Assembly (NCBI RefSeq): GCF_011067745.1
Contig: NZ_JAAMPJ010000006.1
Coordinates: 124,001-188,000, forward strand
Direction: 5' to 3'
DNA: 64,000 nucleotides
Source of the DNA: Lentzea alba
GTDB taxonomy: Bacteria; Actinomycetota; Actinomycetes; Mycobacteriales; Pseudonocardiaceae
Shown: piece by piece, positions 16,082-24,522 of the stretch
Numbering within the stretch: position 1 is the first letter of the stretch
Layout of the letters: every line of letters starts with the position of its first letter
Made by a program: the position numbers and the translations under genes
The notes under the pieces: model-generated
Database searches by the model: none
What the model saw: only the letters and a program-made list of their open reading frames with translations
What the model was told of the DNA's origin: nothing

Positions 16082-16652
16082 CGCACGAGAAGAGATCCTC
16101 AACCGCATCCGGAGCGCGAAAGTCCCGGCAGCGCCCCAAGTGGTCCGCGGCTACAACACGAAGGGCACTGGCGGCGTCGAACTGCTCGCCGAAACGGTCG
16201 CCGACTACCGCGCGATCGTGCACGTCGTCAGCGACGTCCCGGAGGCGCTGAAACGCCTGGAGGGCAAGCGGATCGTCGCACCGGCAGGCGTACCGGACGA
16301 GTGGCTGATCGACGGCGTCACGTGGCTGCGCGAGCCGTTGTCGATCGAGGAACTGGACCGGTCCGACGGCGTGCTGACCGGCTGCGCGGTGGCCATCGCG
16401 GACACCGGCACGATCGTGCTCGACGGCGGCGAAGCACAGGGCCGCAGGGCACTCACCCTGCTCCCGGACTACCACCTGTGCGTGGTGCGAGCGGACCAGA
16501 TCGCCGCGTCGGTCCCGGAAGCGTTGCACCGGCTGGAGCCCACCCGCCCGTTGACGTTCATCAGCGGCCCGTCCGCGACGAGCGACATCGAGCTGAACCG
16601 GGTGGAGGGCGTCCACGGGCCCCGCACCCTGGAAGTCCTCATCGTCACTTGA
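16074..16652 (+). CDS. lutC: LUD domain protein LutC
   Basis: A 192-aa LUD-domain protein, third subunit of the LutABC lactate oxidation system. GTG 16074 overlaps the lutB stop by 8 bp. The start (SAREEILNRIRSAK) and the core AIADTGTIVLDGGEAQGRRA and LLPDYHLCVVRADQI are family hallmarks. It is shorter than Bacillus LutC (about 240 residues), mainly in the middle. The 3' end overlaps the convergent DNA glycosylase gene by 8 bp. Confidence 0.93.
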   Translation: MASAREEILNRIRSAKVPAAPQVVRGYNTKGTGGVELLAETVADYRAIVHVVSDVPEALKRLEGKRIVAPAGVPDEWLIDGVTWLREPLSIEELDRSDGVLTGCAVAIADTGTIVLDGGEAQGRRALTLLPDYHLCVVRADQIAASVPEALHRLEPTRPLTFISGPSATSDIELNRVEGVHGPRTLEVLIVT

Positions 16653-17511
16653 GCAGGCGGGACAACCGGCGGTCGGCCAACGGCTTGCCGCCGGTCTGGC
16701 ACGTCGGGCAGTACTGAAACGCCTTGTCCGCGAACGACACCTCACGAACCGTGTCGCCGCAGACCGGGCAAGGCAGACCGGTGCGCGCGTGCACCCGCAG
16801 CCCCGACCGCTTCTCGCCCTTGAGCCGGGCCGCGTCCTGGCCCACCGACCGCGCCACCGCGTCGGTCAGCGTGCTGAGCATGGCCTCGTGCAGGTGATCC
16901 AGCTGTTCGGAGTTCAGCTTGCCCGACGTCGCGTACGGCGACAGCCGCGCCATGTGCATGATCTCGTCCGAGTAGGCGTTGCCGATGCCCGCGATCAGGC
17001 CCTGATCCGTCAGCGCCGTCTTCAACCGCTCGGTGCGCCCGGCCAGCAGGTCCTCCAGCTGCGTCCGGGTGATCTCCAACGCGTCCGGGCCCAGCCTGGC
17101 GACGCTCGCAATGGACTTCGGGTCGCGCACGATCCACGCCGCGAGCCCCTTCTTGGTGCCCGCTTCCGTCAGGTCGAAGCCCGGCCCCTGCCCCGGCGGA
17201 CCGAGGTGCACGCGCAACGCCAACGGCCCGCGGCCCTGCTTGGGCGGGGGCGCCGACATGGTGTCCGCCCAGCGCAGCCAGCCGGCGCGAGCTAGGTGGA
17301 CGACCAGGTGCAGGCCGTCCGCGATCTCCAGGTCGAGGTGTTTGCCGTGCCGGTGCGCGCCCACGACCTCCTGGCCGTGCAGCGCGGTCCACGGCGGGTC
17401 GAACGTCTTCAACACCTGCAGCGATGCCACGTCGACGCGGTGCACGGTGCGACCGACAGCGTGTTCACGCAGGTGGTGAACCAGTGCTTCTACCTCGGGT
17501 AGTTCGGGCAC
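16645..17511 (-). CDS. Fpg/Nei-family DNA glycosylase
   Basis: A 288-aa bifunctional DNA glycosylase/AP lyase of the Fpg/Nei superfamily, acting in base excision repair. The mature N-terminus is PELPEVEALV: Pro1 is the Schiff-base nucleophile and Glu2 the catalytic acid. HRHGKHLDLE holds the conserved Lys of the beta hairpin, and the helix-two-turn-helix shows as LIAGIGNAYSDEIMH. The C-terminal zinc finger has CPVC and CPTC. Which oxidised bases it prefers cannot be told from this; several Nei-like paralogs exist in actinobacteria. Confidence 0.93.
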   Translation of the reverse strand: MPELPEVEALVHHLREHAVGRTVHRVDVASLQVLKTFDPPWTALHGQEVVGAHRHGKHLDLEIADGLHLVVHLARAGWLRWADTMSAPPPKQGRGPLALRVHLGPPGQGPGFDLTEAGTKKGLAAWIVRDPKSIASVARLGPDALEITRTQLEDLLAGRTERLKTALTDQGLIAGIGNAYSDEIMHMARLSPYATSGKLNSEQLDHLHEAMLSTLTDAVARSVGQDAARLKGEKRSGLRVHARTGLPCPVCGDTVREVSFADKAFQYCPTCQTGGKPLADRRLSRLLK

Positions 17512-17526
17512 CGGTCCAGTGTCGCA

Positions 17527-17964
17527 TCAGTCGACGGGTTGCAACGGGCCTTCGACGTCCGGCAGCGAGTGCATCTCGATCGTGCGAGCGACCCGCGAGG
17601 CCTCCTGGCGCACCGCGAGCGGGCCCCGGACCGACCCGATCCACCGCTCCGGCGGCAGCTCGTCGGCCGTCGCCTTGCTCTCCGCGACCAGCGTGTGCGG
17701 CCGGCGCAGCGCCCAGCGGACCGGGAAGAACGCGAACAGGAAGATCAGCGCGAGGATGAGCCACGCGGGCACGACCACCTGCTCCGGCGTCCACGCGATG
17801 AGCACCACGACCATCACGACGAGCATCCCGGCCATCATGATGCCGGGCAGGACGCCGCCGCTGACGTCGTGCTCGAAGTCGTCGGACTCCTCCGGGTTGC
17901 GCCACTCGATGCGGCTGTGGACCGTCCACATCCGCCCGTCGGCACCGCGCACCAGCCGCGTCAT
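17527..17964 (-). CDS. Two-span membrane protein of unknown function
   Basis: A 145-aa protein. Residues 1-35 are polar with many Trp and Arg (MTRLVRGADGRMWTVHSRIEW), two membrane spans follow (about 38-60 and 65-82), then a 60-residue cytosolic part. I do not recognise the family. It starts 15 bp after the glycosylase gene start and on the same strand, so it may be co-transcribed upstream of it. Confidence 0.75.
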   Translation of the reverse strand: MTRLVRGADGRMWTVHSRIEWRNPEESDDFEHDVSGGVLPGIMMAGMLVVMVVVLIAWTPEQVVVPAWLILALIFLFAFFPVRWALRRPHTLVAESKATADELPPERWIGSVRGPLAVRQEASRVARTIEMHSLPDVEGPLQPVD

Positions 17965-18057
17965 AAACCCGCTCCCACGCTCGCTCGGTCTTGGTCAAAC
18001 CGTATCCGACGCGAGGCGAGCCTTGTGGGTGAACTAGGCCGAGCTTGATCGTCACCG

Positions 18058-19371
18058 TCAGTTCTGGACGGCGGGCCTCGTCGGGTAGAGGGTGATCGTC
18101 GTGGGCGTGGTCTGCGGAGACGAGCACGGATCAGGCGGTGACGGCGGATCGGACGTGGTGGACACCGCGTTCAGCGACTTGACGTCCCGCGAGGTCACGG
18201 GCCCCGAGGTGACCGCCTCGGACGACACCGGCGTGGAGACCGGCAAGGCCCGCTCGACCGGTTCCTCCCGGCGCTGCTCCACGGGCGGTGGCGGCGGCGC
18301 GTAGGACGACGTCCTGCGCACGGTCTCCTGCGCCCGGCCGCCCGGGTTGATCACGTTCGCCTGCGGCTTCTCCTGATGCTGCACCGGCGGTGGCGCGACC
18401 ACGAGCTCCTGGCTGTGCCCCGAGCTGGCCGAACCCGACGTGACCATGGCGATCACCGGGTGCTGGTCCGGCTGCAGCACCGCGACGCCCGGTCCTCCGG
18501 TGAACACCGCGGCCATCGTCCCGACCAGGCCGACGGTCGCCACGCTCGCCGCCGCGAACGCCAGCTTCGCCTTGGTGAACAGCACCTTCCCGGCGAACGC
18601 GAGCCCCAGCGAGGACGGCACGATCAGGAACGCCGCGTTGGCGCGCAGGGTCGCGCAGACCTCGTTGAGCTCGGTGTAGAGCTGCGAGCAGGACGAACAG
18701 GTGTCCAGGTGGGCGCGGATCCGGCGTTCCTCGACGCCCTGGACCCCGCCGGCCGTGTAGGTGCCGAGCTTCGAACGGATCGCCGCGCACGACGAACGCC
18801 CGTCGTCGGCGGCCAGGTGCGCCTGCAGGTACGCCGCGCGCAGACCCTCACGCGCACGCCGCGCCAGCGCCGACATGGCGTTCGGCGAAAGCCCGAAGTG
18901 CGGCGCCACGGTGGCGGGGCGTTCGCCCTCCACCTCGACGCGCCACAGCACGACCCGCCAGCGTTCGGGCAGGCTCGAGAAGGCGCGGGTGATCAGGTTG
19001 TGCTCGGCCCGGCGGTTCGCGTTGTCACCCACCGGCTCGACCCGGCGACCCAGCTCCTCGTCCTCGACCGGCACGTCCCGCCGCCGGCCGCTCCACTCCC
19101 ACGCGACGCGACGGGCGACCGTCAGCAGGTACGTGCGGACGTGGTCCGTGGGGCCGCTGCCGCGACGGATCGCCTGCAGCATGCGGAAGAACGCCTCTGC
19201 GGTGAGATCGTCGGCTTCGGCCGCCTCGCGGACGTGCCTGAGGGAGAAACGGCGGATCGCGTCCGCATGCCGGGAGAACAGTTCGCCGTAGGCCGAGTCA
19301 TCTCCCTCGCGCACCCTGGCGAGCAGGTCCCGGTCGACCTCGTTCTCGTCGACCATCACAGGCTTCAACAT
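18058..19371 (-). CDS. Sigma-70 family factor fused to zinc-finger, membrane anchor and Pro-rich tail
   Basis: A 437-aa fusion. Residues about 10-190 are an ECF sigma factor: region 2 as RRFSLRHVREAAEADDLTAE, region 4 as LPERWRVVLWRVEVEGERPA, then SPNAMSALARRAREGLR. Residues about 195-240 are a putative zf-HC2 anti-sigma domain with RAHLDTCSSCSQL (HxxxCxxC). Two hydrophobic stretches near 245-265 and 272-295 follow, then about 140 Pro/Ser/Thr-rich residues predicted outside. A sigma factor and its restraint would thus be one polypeptide. ATG 19371 or ATG 19356 may start it; neither has a clear ribosome site. Release by proteolysis would be needed for activity; that is inference. Confidence 0.85.
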   Translation of the reverse strand: MLKPVMVDENEVDRDLLARVREGDDSAYGELFSRHADAIRRFSLRHVREAAEADDLTAEAFFRMLQAIRRGSGPTDHVRTYLLTVARRVAWEWSGRRRDVPVEDEELGRRVEPVGDNANRRAEHNLITRAFSSLPERWRVVLWRVEVEGERPATVAPHFGLSPNAMSALARRAREGLRAAYLQAHLAADDGRSSCAAIRSKLGTYTAGGVQGVEERRIRAHLDTCSSCSQLYTELNEVCATLRANAAFLIVPSSLGLAFAGKVLFTKAKLAFAAASVATVGLVGTMAAVFTGGPGVAVLQPDQHPVIAMVTSGSASSGHSQELVVAPPPVQHQEKPQANVINPGGRAQETVRRTSSYAPPPPPVEQRREEPVERALPVSTPVSSEAVTSGPVTSRDVKSLNAVSTTSDPPSPPDPCSSPQTTPTTITLYPTRPAVQN

Positions 19372-19530
19372 GCCACAAGGGGCCAGAACTGCTCCTGGAT
19401 GAGAACAGGTCGATATACAAGACCATCCGTTAGTAGTGGGCTGATCAGCGCAACGTGATCGGTGACGAGACGGTCACATGTGGGAGTCGGACCGTCGGCC
19501 GAAGAAGATCGAGCGACTATCGTCACGGGC

Positions 19531-19929
19531 GTGGTGGACTGGCGAGAACGCGCTTCGGCCCTCGTGCCGGAGCTCAGTGCTGTCGCCGAGACCGAGGAGT
19601 GGTCCTGCCACGTCTTCTTCTCGGAGCTGTCTCAGCTGGCGATGGAAGCGCATCGCGAGCAGGACGACGACGTGCTGCGGCGCGCGTACGGGTTCGCGCA
19701 CTGGTGCTTCCACCAGCCGGAGCAGTTCCTCGAGAACGCGGCGTTGATCAGCTTCTACGAGCACGTGTTCGACGACTGGGACCTCCGCGAGGAGGTCGCG
19801 GCCTGGCTGCCGGTCGACGTGCTGCCGAAGGTGCGGGCGCTGTGGGAGTGGCGCTGGCCCAAGGAGCAGTTGGACGAGGTAGATCAACTGCTGGCCGGTT
19901 TGGAACCCCCCGGTCGAGACGCCGTTTAG
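19531..19929 (+). CDS. Hypothetical protein (DUF7674-like)
   Basis: An all-helical, acidic protein of about 132 aa that begins VVDWRERASALVPELSA if GTG 19531 is used (GTG 19462 extends it by 23 residues without a better start site). It contains HVFFSELSQLAMEAHREQDD and AYGFAHWCFHQPEQFLENAA, then FYEHVFDDWDLRE, a pattern I associate with DUF7674-type proteins. There are no membrane spans. It lies 41 bp before tRNA-Gly on the same strand. Function unknown. Confidence 0.75.
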   Translation: MVDWRERASALVPELSAVAETEEWSCHVFFSELSQLAMEAHREQDDDVLRRAYGFAHWCFHQPEQFLENAALISFYEHVFDDWDLREEVAAWLPVDVLPKVRALWEWRWPKEQLDEVDQLLAGLEPPGRDAV

Positions 19930-19970
19930 CGCTGTTGTATAGTTGTCCCCGTACGACAGCAAGACGCAGT

Positions 19971-20043
19971 GCGGATGTAGCGCAGTTGGTAGCGCATCAC
20001 CTTGCCAAGGTGAGGGTCGCGAGTTCGAGTCTCGTCATCCGCT
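19971..20043 (+). tRNA. tRNA-Gly (anticodon GCC)
   Basis: A complete 73-base cloverleaf: acceptor arms GCGGATG and CATCCGC, anticodon stem CACC/GGTG around TTGCCAA with anticodon GCC at 20004-20006, and a T arm with GTTCGAGTC-type loop. No CCA is encoded. TATAGT at 19938-19943 is a possible -10 box. Confidence 0.97.
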
Positions 20044-20045
20044 CT

Positions 20046-20085
20046 CGAAAGAAGCCCGGTGTCCACGGACACCGGGCTTCTTTCG
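20046..20085 (+). terminator. Terminator after tRNA-Gly (19-bp stem)
   Basis: Arms 20046-20064 and 20067-20085 are perfect complements; the two central bases are AC. The right arm ends CTTCTTTCG and is followed by TTTCT, so this is a good intrinsic terminator, three bases after the tRNA. Confidence 0.9.
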
Positions 20086-20188
20086 TTTCTCAGGCTTCTT
20101 GAGGTGATCTCGCAGCCCGCCCGTGAAAGGGTGGTCCTGTCCGCTCGCATCAACCTGATCGAGCACGTTCGACAAGGACCTGGAGATC

Positions 20189-20617
20189 ATGGCCATCACT
20201 CAGACGGCAAACGCGCACTGGGAAGGCTCTCTCGTCGAGGGCAAGGGAAATGTAAGCCTCGACACGTCCAAGAGCGGCAGCTTCGAGATCGACTGGAAGG
20301 CGCGCGCCGAGGAGGCCGGTGGCAAGACCAGCCCCGAGGAGCTCATCGCGGCGGCGCACTCCTCCTGCTACTCGATGGCGCTCTCGCACGGCCTGACCGG
20401 CGCGGGTACCCCGCCCACCTCGATCGACACCAAGGCCGAGGTCTCGTTCCAGGCCGGTGTCGGCATCACCGGCATCCACCTCACCGTGCGCGCCAACGTG
20501 CCGGGCCTCACCCAGGAGGCCTTCGTCGAGGCCGCCGAGGGCGCCAAGGCGAACTGCCCGGTCTCCAAGGCGCTCGCGGCCGTCGAGAACATCACGCTGG
20601 ACGCCGCCCTGGTCTGA
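20189..20617 (+). CDS. OsmC/Ohr-family peroxiredoxin
   Basis: A 142-aa OsmC-type thiol peroxidase that reduces organic and inorganic peroxides. The reactive pair is Cys60 (ELIAAAHSSCYSMALS) and Cys123 (AKANCPVSKAL), each in the OsmC setting; Glu51 of SPEELIAAA is the usual helper. The N-terminus ITQTANAHWEGSLVEGKG is also typical. It is monocistronic, after the tRNA terminator, and its last 26 bases overlap the convergent P450 gene. Confidence 0.94.
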   Translation: MAITQTANAHWEGSLVEGKGNVSLDTSKSGSFEIDWKARAEEAGGKTSPEELIAAAHSSCYSMALSHGLTGAGTPPTSIDTKAEVSFQAGVGITGIHLTVRANVPGLTQEAFVEAAEGAKANCPVSKALAAVENITLDAALV

Positions 20618-21638
20618 ACCGCAGCGCAGCGGGCCCGTGACTGATCAGGTGCCTGCGGTAGCGCACGTCGCCGGGCTGCTCGGCCACTTCGGACGAGCGG
20701 TCGAGCAGCTCTTCGGCGACGATCCGGCCCTCCAGCCGCGCGAGCTGGGCGCCGAGGCAGTAGTGCGGCCCGTGCCCGAAGCCGAGGTGCGCCGGCACGG
20801 ACGGCCGACCGGGGTCGAAGTCCTCGGTGAACACCTTCGGGTCGCGGTTGCCGGCCGCGTAGTCGAGGAAGAGGTGCTCGCCCTCGGCGATCTTCACCCC
20901 GCCCATCGCCACCGGACGCGTCGCCGTCCGGAAGAAGCCGATGAACGGCGCGTCGAGCCGCACCACCTCCTCCACCACGCCACCGAGTCGGCGTTCCCGC
21001 CGGTCGAGTCGCAGCAGCGTGCTGGCCAGCAGGTTCGTGGTCGAGTCGGTACCGGCCACCACGACCGCGAGGCAGAGCGACAGCCGTTCCTGTTCGGACA
21101 GCTGCCCGCCCTTGAACACGTCCGAGCGCCCGAAGTAGGCGCAGAACTCGTTCATCGCGGCGAAGTACGACCCGAGGACCCGCTCGCTGACCTCCTCACC
21201 GCTGGTCAGTTCCAGCACCGGTGCCACGAACTCGCGGAACAGCGGGAAGTCCTTTTCCGGCACGCCGAGCACGTCACCCACGACACCCAACGCGAACGGC
21301 GCCGCGAACTGGCTCACGAAGTCCGCCTCTTCCGGCAGGTCGTCGAGCAGGGCCCGAGCACGTAATCGAATTGGGTCAGCCATTTGGCGCACGGCCGTTT
21401 GAGTGAATTTGTGATTCGCCGATGCACGAATTCGGGCGTGCCTCGTGCCGTCCGCCGCGTTGAGCGATGACATCAATTCCAGCAATCGCCGCTGCTCCGG
21501 CGGCAGCAGCGCCGCCACTGTCGCGACCTGCGGTCCTGCCATGTTCCGGGAGGAGAACGTCACCGGATCAGCCAACACCGCACGTAGATCGGCGTAGGCG
21601 GTCACGCGCTGGGCGTTGATTCTCGGGTCGAATTCCAT
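20592..21638 (-). CDS. Cytochrome P450, unusually short
   Basis: A 348-aa P450. I-helix AGTDSTTN near residue 225, K-helix ExxR in VVEEVVRLDAP, and heme ligand Cys in FGHGPHYCLGAQLARLE near 300. It is about 50 residues shorter than usual. The segment before VTAYADLRAVLADP, normally 60 or more residues, is reduced to MEFDPRINAQR, and the I-to-K helix stretch is also cut (LRLDRRERRLGG). It starts 58 bp from the divergent SARP regulator gene, so that protein probably controls it. No ferredoxin gene lies beside it. The substrate is unknown; a secondary-metabolism or xenobiotic role is guesswork. Confidence 0.85.
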   Translation of the reverse strand: MEFDPRINAQRVTAYADLRAVLADPVTFSSRNMAGPQVATVAALLPPEQRRLLELMSSLNAADGTRHARIRASANHKFTQTAVRQMADPIRLRARALLDDLPEEADFVSQFAAPFALGVVGDVLGVPEKDFPLFREFVAPVLELTSGEEVSERVLGSYFAAMNEFCAYFGRSDVFKGGQLSEQERLSLCLAVVVAGTDSTTNLLASTLLRLDRRERRLGGVVEEVVRLDAPFIGFFRTATRPVAMGGVKIAEGEHLFLDYAAGNRDPKVFTEDFDPGRPSVPAHLGFGHGPHYCLGAQLARLEGRIVAEELLDRSSEVAEQPGDVRYRRHLISHGPAALRFRPGRRPA

Positions 21639-21695
21639 TGCGATATCTTGGCGCGGTTCCAGCCTTTGTCGGGGGCTGACGACAGGACCAATGAC

Positions 21696-24482
21696 GTGAT
21701 CATCCGGCTGCTCGGACCACTCGAACTCACCGGTCCGAACGGAGCAGTTCAGCTCAGCAGCGCGGGACAGCGGACCCTGGTGGCCCGCCTGGCCGTGAAT
21801 CCCGGGGAGACGGTGCCGAGAAGCGCGCTCGTGGACGCGCTCTGGTCGGACGAGGCACCCGCGACCGCCACGAAGACCCTGCACAGCCTCCTCGCGCGGC
21901 TGCGCGGCCAGATCCGCGACGCCGGGCTGGGCGAGCTGATCACCACCCGCGAACCCGGCTATGTGCTGAACACGCCCGCGGACACCGTTGATGTCGCACG
22001 GTTCGAGGCGCTCGTCGCAGCAGCACGGCACAGCGAACACCCGCTGGAGTCGGCCCGGATGCTGCGCGAAGCCCTCGCGTTGTGGACGGGCGACCCGCTC
22101 GCGGACTGCCGGCCAGGTGAGTGGACCCGGCAGGAGTCCGCGCGGCTCACCGAGCTCCGGATGGACGCGACCGAGGACCTGATGGAGGCGTCGCTGGAGC
22201 TCGGCGAACACGCCGCGGTGGCGCCGCTGGTGAACTCGCTGGTCGAGCAGCACCCGTTCCGCGAACGGCTGTGGGAGCAGCTGATGATCGCGCTCTACCG
22301 GGGCGGCCGGCAGGCGGAGGCGCTGGCCGCGTTCCAACGGGCCCGCGCGGTGCTGGTCGGCGAGCTGGGCATCGAGCCGAGCGCCCGGCTGCGCGACCTC
22401 GAACAGGCGGTGCTGACCGCCGATCCACGTCTTGACCTGTCCGAACGCGCTCCCGTAGTGATCCGCGGCAACCTGCCGGCCGACCGGTCGAGCTTCGTCG
22501 ACCGCCCGGAGACCCAGCACGTCGCGGAGCTCGTCAGGCAGCACCGGCTGGTGACGTTGATCGGCGTTGGCGGGGTGGGCAAGACGCGGCTCGCGGTGCA
22601 CGTGGCACGGGGCGAGCAGCCGCCGGACGGGGTGTGGCTGGTGGAGCTGGCGGCGTTGCGGGACAGGGCCCTGGTCCCGCACACGGTGGCCGAGGCGCTG
22701 GGCGTGGTCGACCAGACCGGGCGCGGGCAACTGGCCGTGCTGACCGAGTTCCTCGCTGACCGGGACGCGTTGCTGGTGCTGGACAACTGCGAGCACGTCG
22801 TCGACCACTGCGCGGTGCTGGTGGACACGCTGTTGCGGGTGGCTCCCCGATTGCGGGTGCTGGCGACGTCGAGGCGGGCGTTGCGGGTCTACGGCGAGCA
22901 GGTGATGTCCGTGGCGCCGTTGTCCGTGCCTTATCCCGCGGCGACGTTGTTCGCGCAACGCGCCGACGCGGCGGTGCCTGGCTCGTTCGTCATCACGGGG
23001 GCGAACGAGCAGGCAGTCGCGGACCTGTGCCGGCGGCTGGACGGCATTCCGCTGGCGATCGAGATGGCGGCGCTGCGGGTCCGCGCCCTGACGCCGTCGC
23101 AGCTGCTGGAAAGGCTGGACGACAGGTTCAAGGTGCTGACCGACGACGGGCGGACGGCGTTGCCGCAGCACCAGACCCTGATGGCGACCATGGATTGGAG
23201 CTTCGACCTCTGTTCGCCGCGCGAGCAGCTGTTGTGGGCGCGAGCCTCGGTCTTCGCCGGCAGCTTCGACCTCGCCGCGGCCGAGGCGGTGTGTTCCGAC
23301 GACGCGCTGACCGCGGACTTCATGTTCGACGCGGTCGACGGGCTGGTCGACAAATCCGTGCTGCAGCGCGAAGAACACGGCGGCGTGGCGCGCTATCGGC
23401 TGTTGGAGACCATGCGCCAGTACGGGCAGACACGGCTGCGCGCGAGCGATGACGAGCCACGGCTACGACTACGGCATCGCGACTGGTACGCGGGCATTGC
23501 CGCACAAGGTGAACGGGCCTGGTTCACACCACGGCAGGCCGCGACCGTCGGGGCGATGACGACCGAGAGCGGCAACCTGCGGGCGGCGCTGGAGTACTCG
23601 CTGACGACGCCGGGCGAGGCCGACGCGGGACTGCGACTGGCGGCGACGCTCTGGTTCTACTGGGTCGGCTGTGGACGGTTCGCCGAGGGACGGCACTGGC
23701 TGAACTGGGCGCTGTCGCTGGACACCGAGCCGTCGCGGGCGCGCTGCAAGGCGTTGTGGGTCACGGGTTACGTGGCGACGCTGCAGGGCAACACCGCCGT
23801 GGTGCCGGCGTTGCTGGCGTCGTGCCGTGCGGAGGCTGCTCTGCTGGACGACGAGGACGCCGACGTCTACGCCACCTACGTGCAGGGCGCGGCGGCGGTG
23901 TTCGACGACGACCTGTCGTCGGGGGCGGCGTTGCTGGCTGAGGCCGACCGGCGCCACGCGGAGCTGGGACACCTCGACAGCAACGTGATCATGGCGCGGG
24001 TGGCGTTGGCGATCACCGTGGCGTTCAGTGGCGAACTCGACCGTGCGGCCGCGATCTGCGCTGAGGCTCGCGCCGTGTGTGAAGAGCACGGCGAACTCTG
24101 GGCGCGCGCGTACGCGTTGTACGTCCTGGCTTTCGTGGCGATGGGACGCGGTGACGTCGCCGAAGCCCGTGAGCTGGCTACTTCTTCGTTGCGCATCAAG
24201 GAGCAGTTCGACGATCTGCTGGGCATCGCGGTGTCGGTGGAGCTGCTGGCGCTGATCTCGGTGGTCACCGGGTCTGCCGCGCACGCCGCGTTGCTGCTGG
24301 GCGGCGCGGACCGGGTGTGGCAGTCGGTCGGGTTGCCGTTGTTCGGAAGTGCCAACTTCGCGGCCTCACACGACCAGTGCGTGGCATTGTGCCGTCAGGC
24401 GTTGGGTGAGGACTACGACGAGCATTTCGCGCGTGGTGCGGCGATGACCGTGGCAGCGGTGGTCGCGGCCGCGCAGTCGTGA
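21696..24482 (+). CDS. AfsR/SARP-type transcriptional regulator (BTAD, NB-ARC, TPR)
   Basis: A 928-aa regulator. The N-terminal OmpR-like winged helix (about 1-90, VIIRLLGPLELTGPNG...) is followed by a bacterial transcriptional activation domain (about 95-240, ending in AVLVGELGIEPSARLRDLE). The NB-ARC ATPase has a P-loop GVGGVGKTRLA near 300, Walker B LLVLDNCEHV and the sensor region CRRLDGIPLAIEMAALR. The remainder (about 560-928) is helical TPR-like repeats. GTG 21696 is picked because AGGA lies 8 nt before it and the protein then opens like other SARPs; TTG 21648 is the longer choice. Divergent from the short P450. Such ATP-driven regulators usually activate metabolite genes; the ligand is unknown. 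Confidence 0.9.
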   Translation: MIIRLLGPLELTGPNGAVQLSSAGQRTLVARLAVNPGETVPRSALVDALWSDEAPATATKTLHSLLARLRGQIRDAGLGELITTREPGYVLNTPADTVDVARFEALVAAARHSEHPLESARMLREALALWTGDPLADCRPGEWTRQESARLTELRMDATEDLMEASLELGEHAAVAPLVNSLVEQHPFRERLWEQLMIALYRGGRQAEALAAFQRARAVLVGELGIEPSARLRDLEQAVLTADPRLDLSERAPVVIRGNLPADRSSFVDRPETQHVAELVRQHRLVTLIGVGGVGKTRLAVHVARGEQPPDGVWLVELAALRDRALVPHTVAEALGVVDQTGRGQLAVLTEFLADRDALLVLDNCEHVVDHCAVLVDTLLRVAPRLRVLATSRRALRVYGEQVMSVAPLSVPYPAATLFAQRADAAVPGSFVITGANEQAVADLCRRLDGIPLAIEMAALRVRALTPSQLLERLDDRFKVLTDDGRTALPQHQTLMATMDWSFDLCSPREQLLWARASVFAGSFDLAAAEAVCSDDALTADFMFDAVDGLVDKSVLQREEHGGVARYRLLETMRQYGQTRLRASDDEPRLRLRHRDWYAGIAAQGERAWFTPRQAATVGAMTTESGNLRAALEYSLTTPGEADAGLRLAATLWFYWVGCGRFAEGRHWLNWALSLDTEPSRARCKALWVTGYVATLQGNTAVVPALLASCRAEAALLDDEDADVYATYVQGAAAVFDDDLSSGAALLAEADRRHAELGHLDSNVIMARVALAITVAFSGELDRAAAICAEARAVCEEHGELWARAYALYVLAFVAMGRGDVAEARELATSSLRIKEQFDDLLGIAVSVELLALISVVTGSAAHAALLLGGADRVWQSVGLPLFGSANFAASHDQCVALCRQALGEDYDEHFARGAAMTVAAVVAAAQS

Positions 24483-24522
24483 CGCAGGCTCGGTGCAACC
24501 GGGCGCGAGCAGGCTGTCTCGG

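Noticed and set aside
21639..23378. Extension of the short P450 frame upstream
   Set aside because: It is antisense to the SARP regulator and lacks P450 sequence; the P450-like part starts at ATG 21638.
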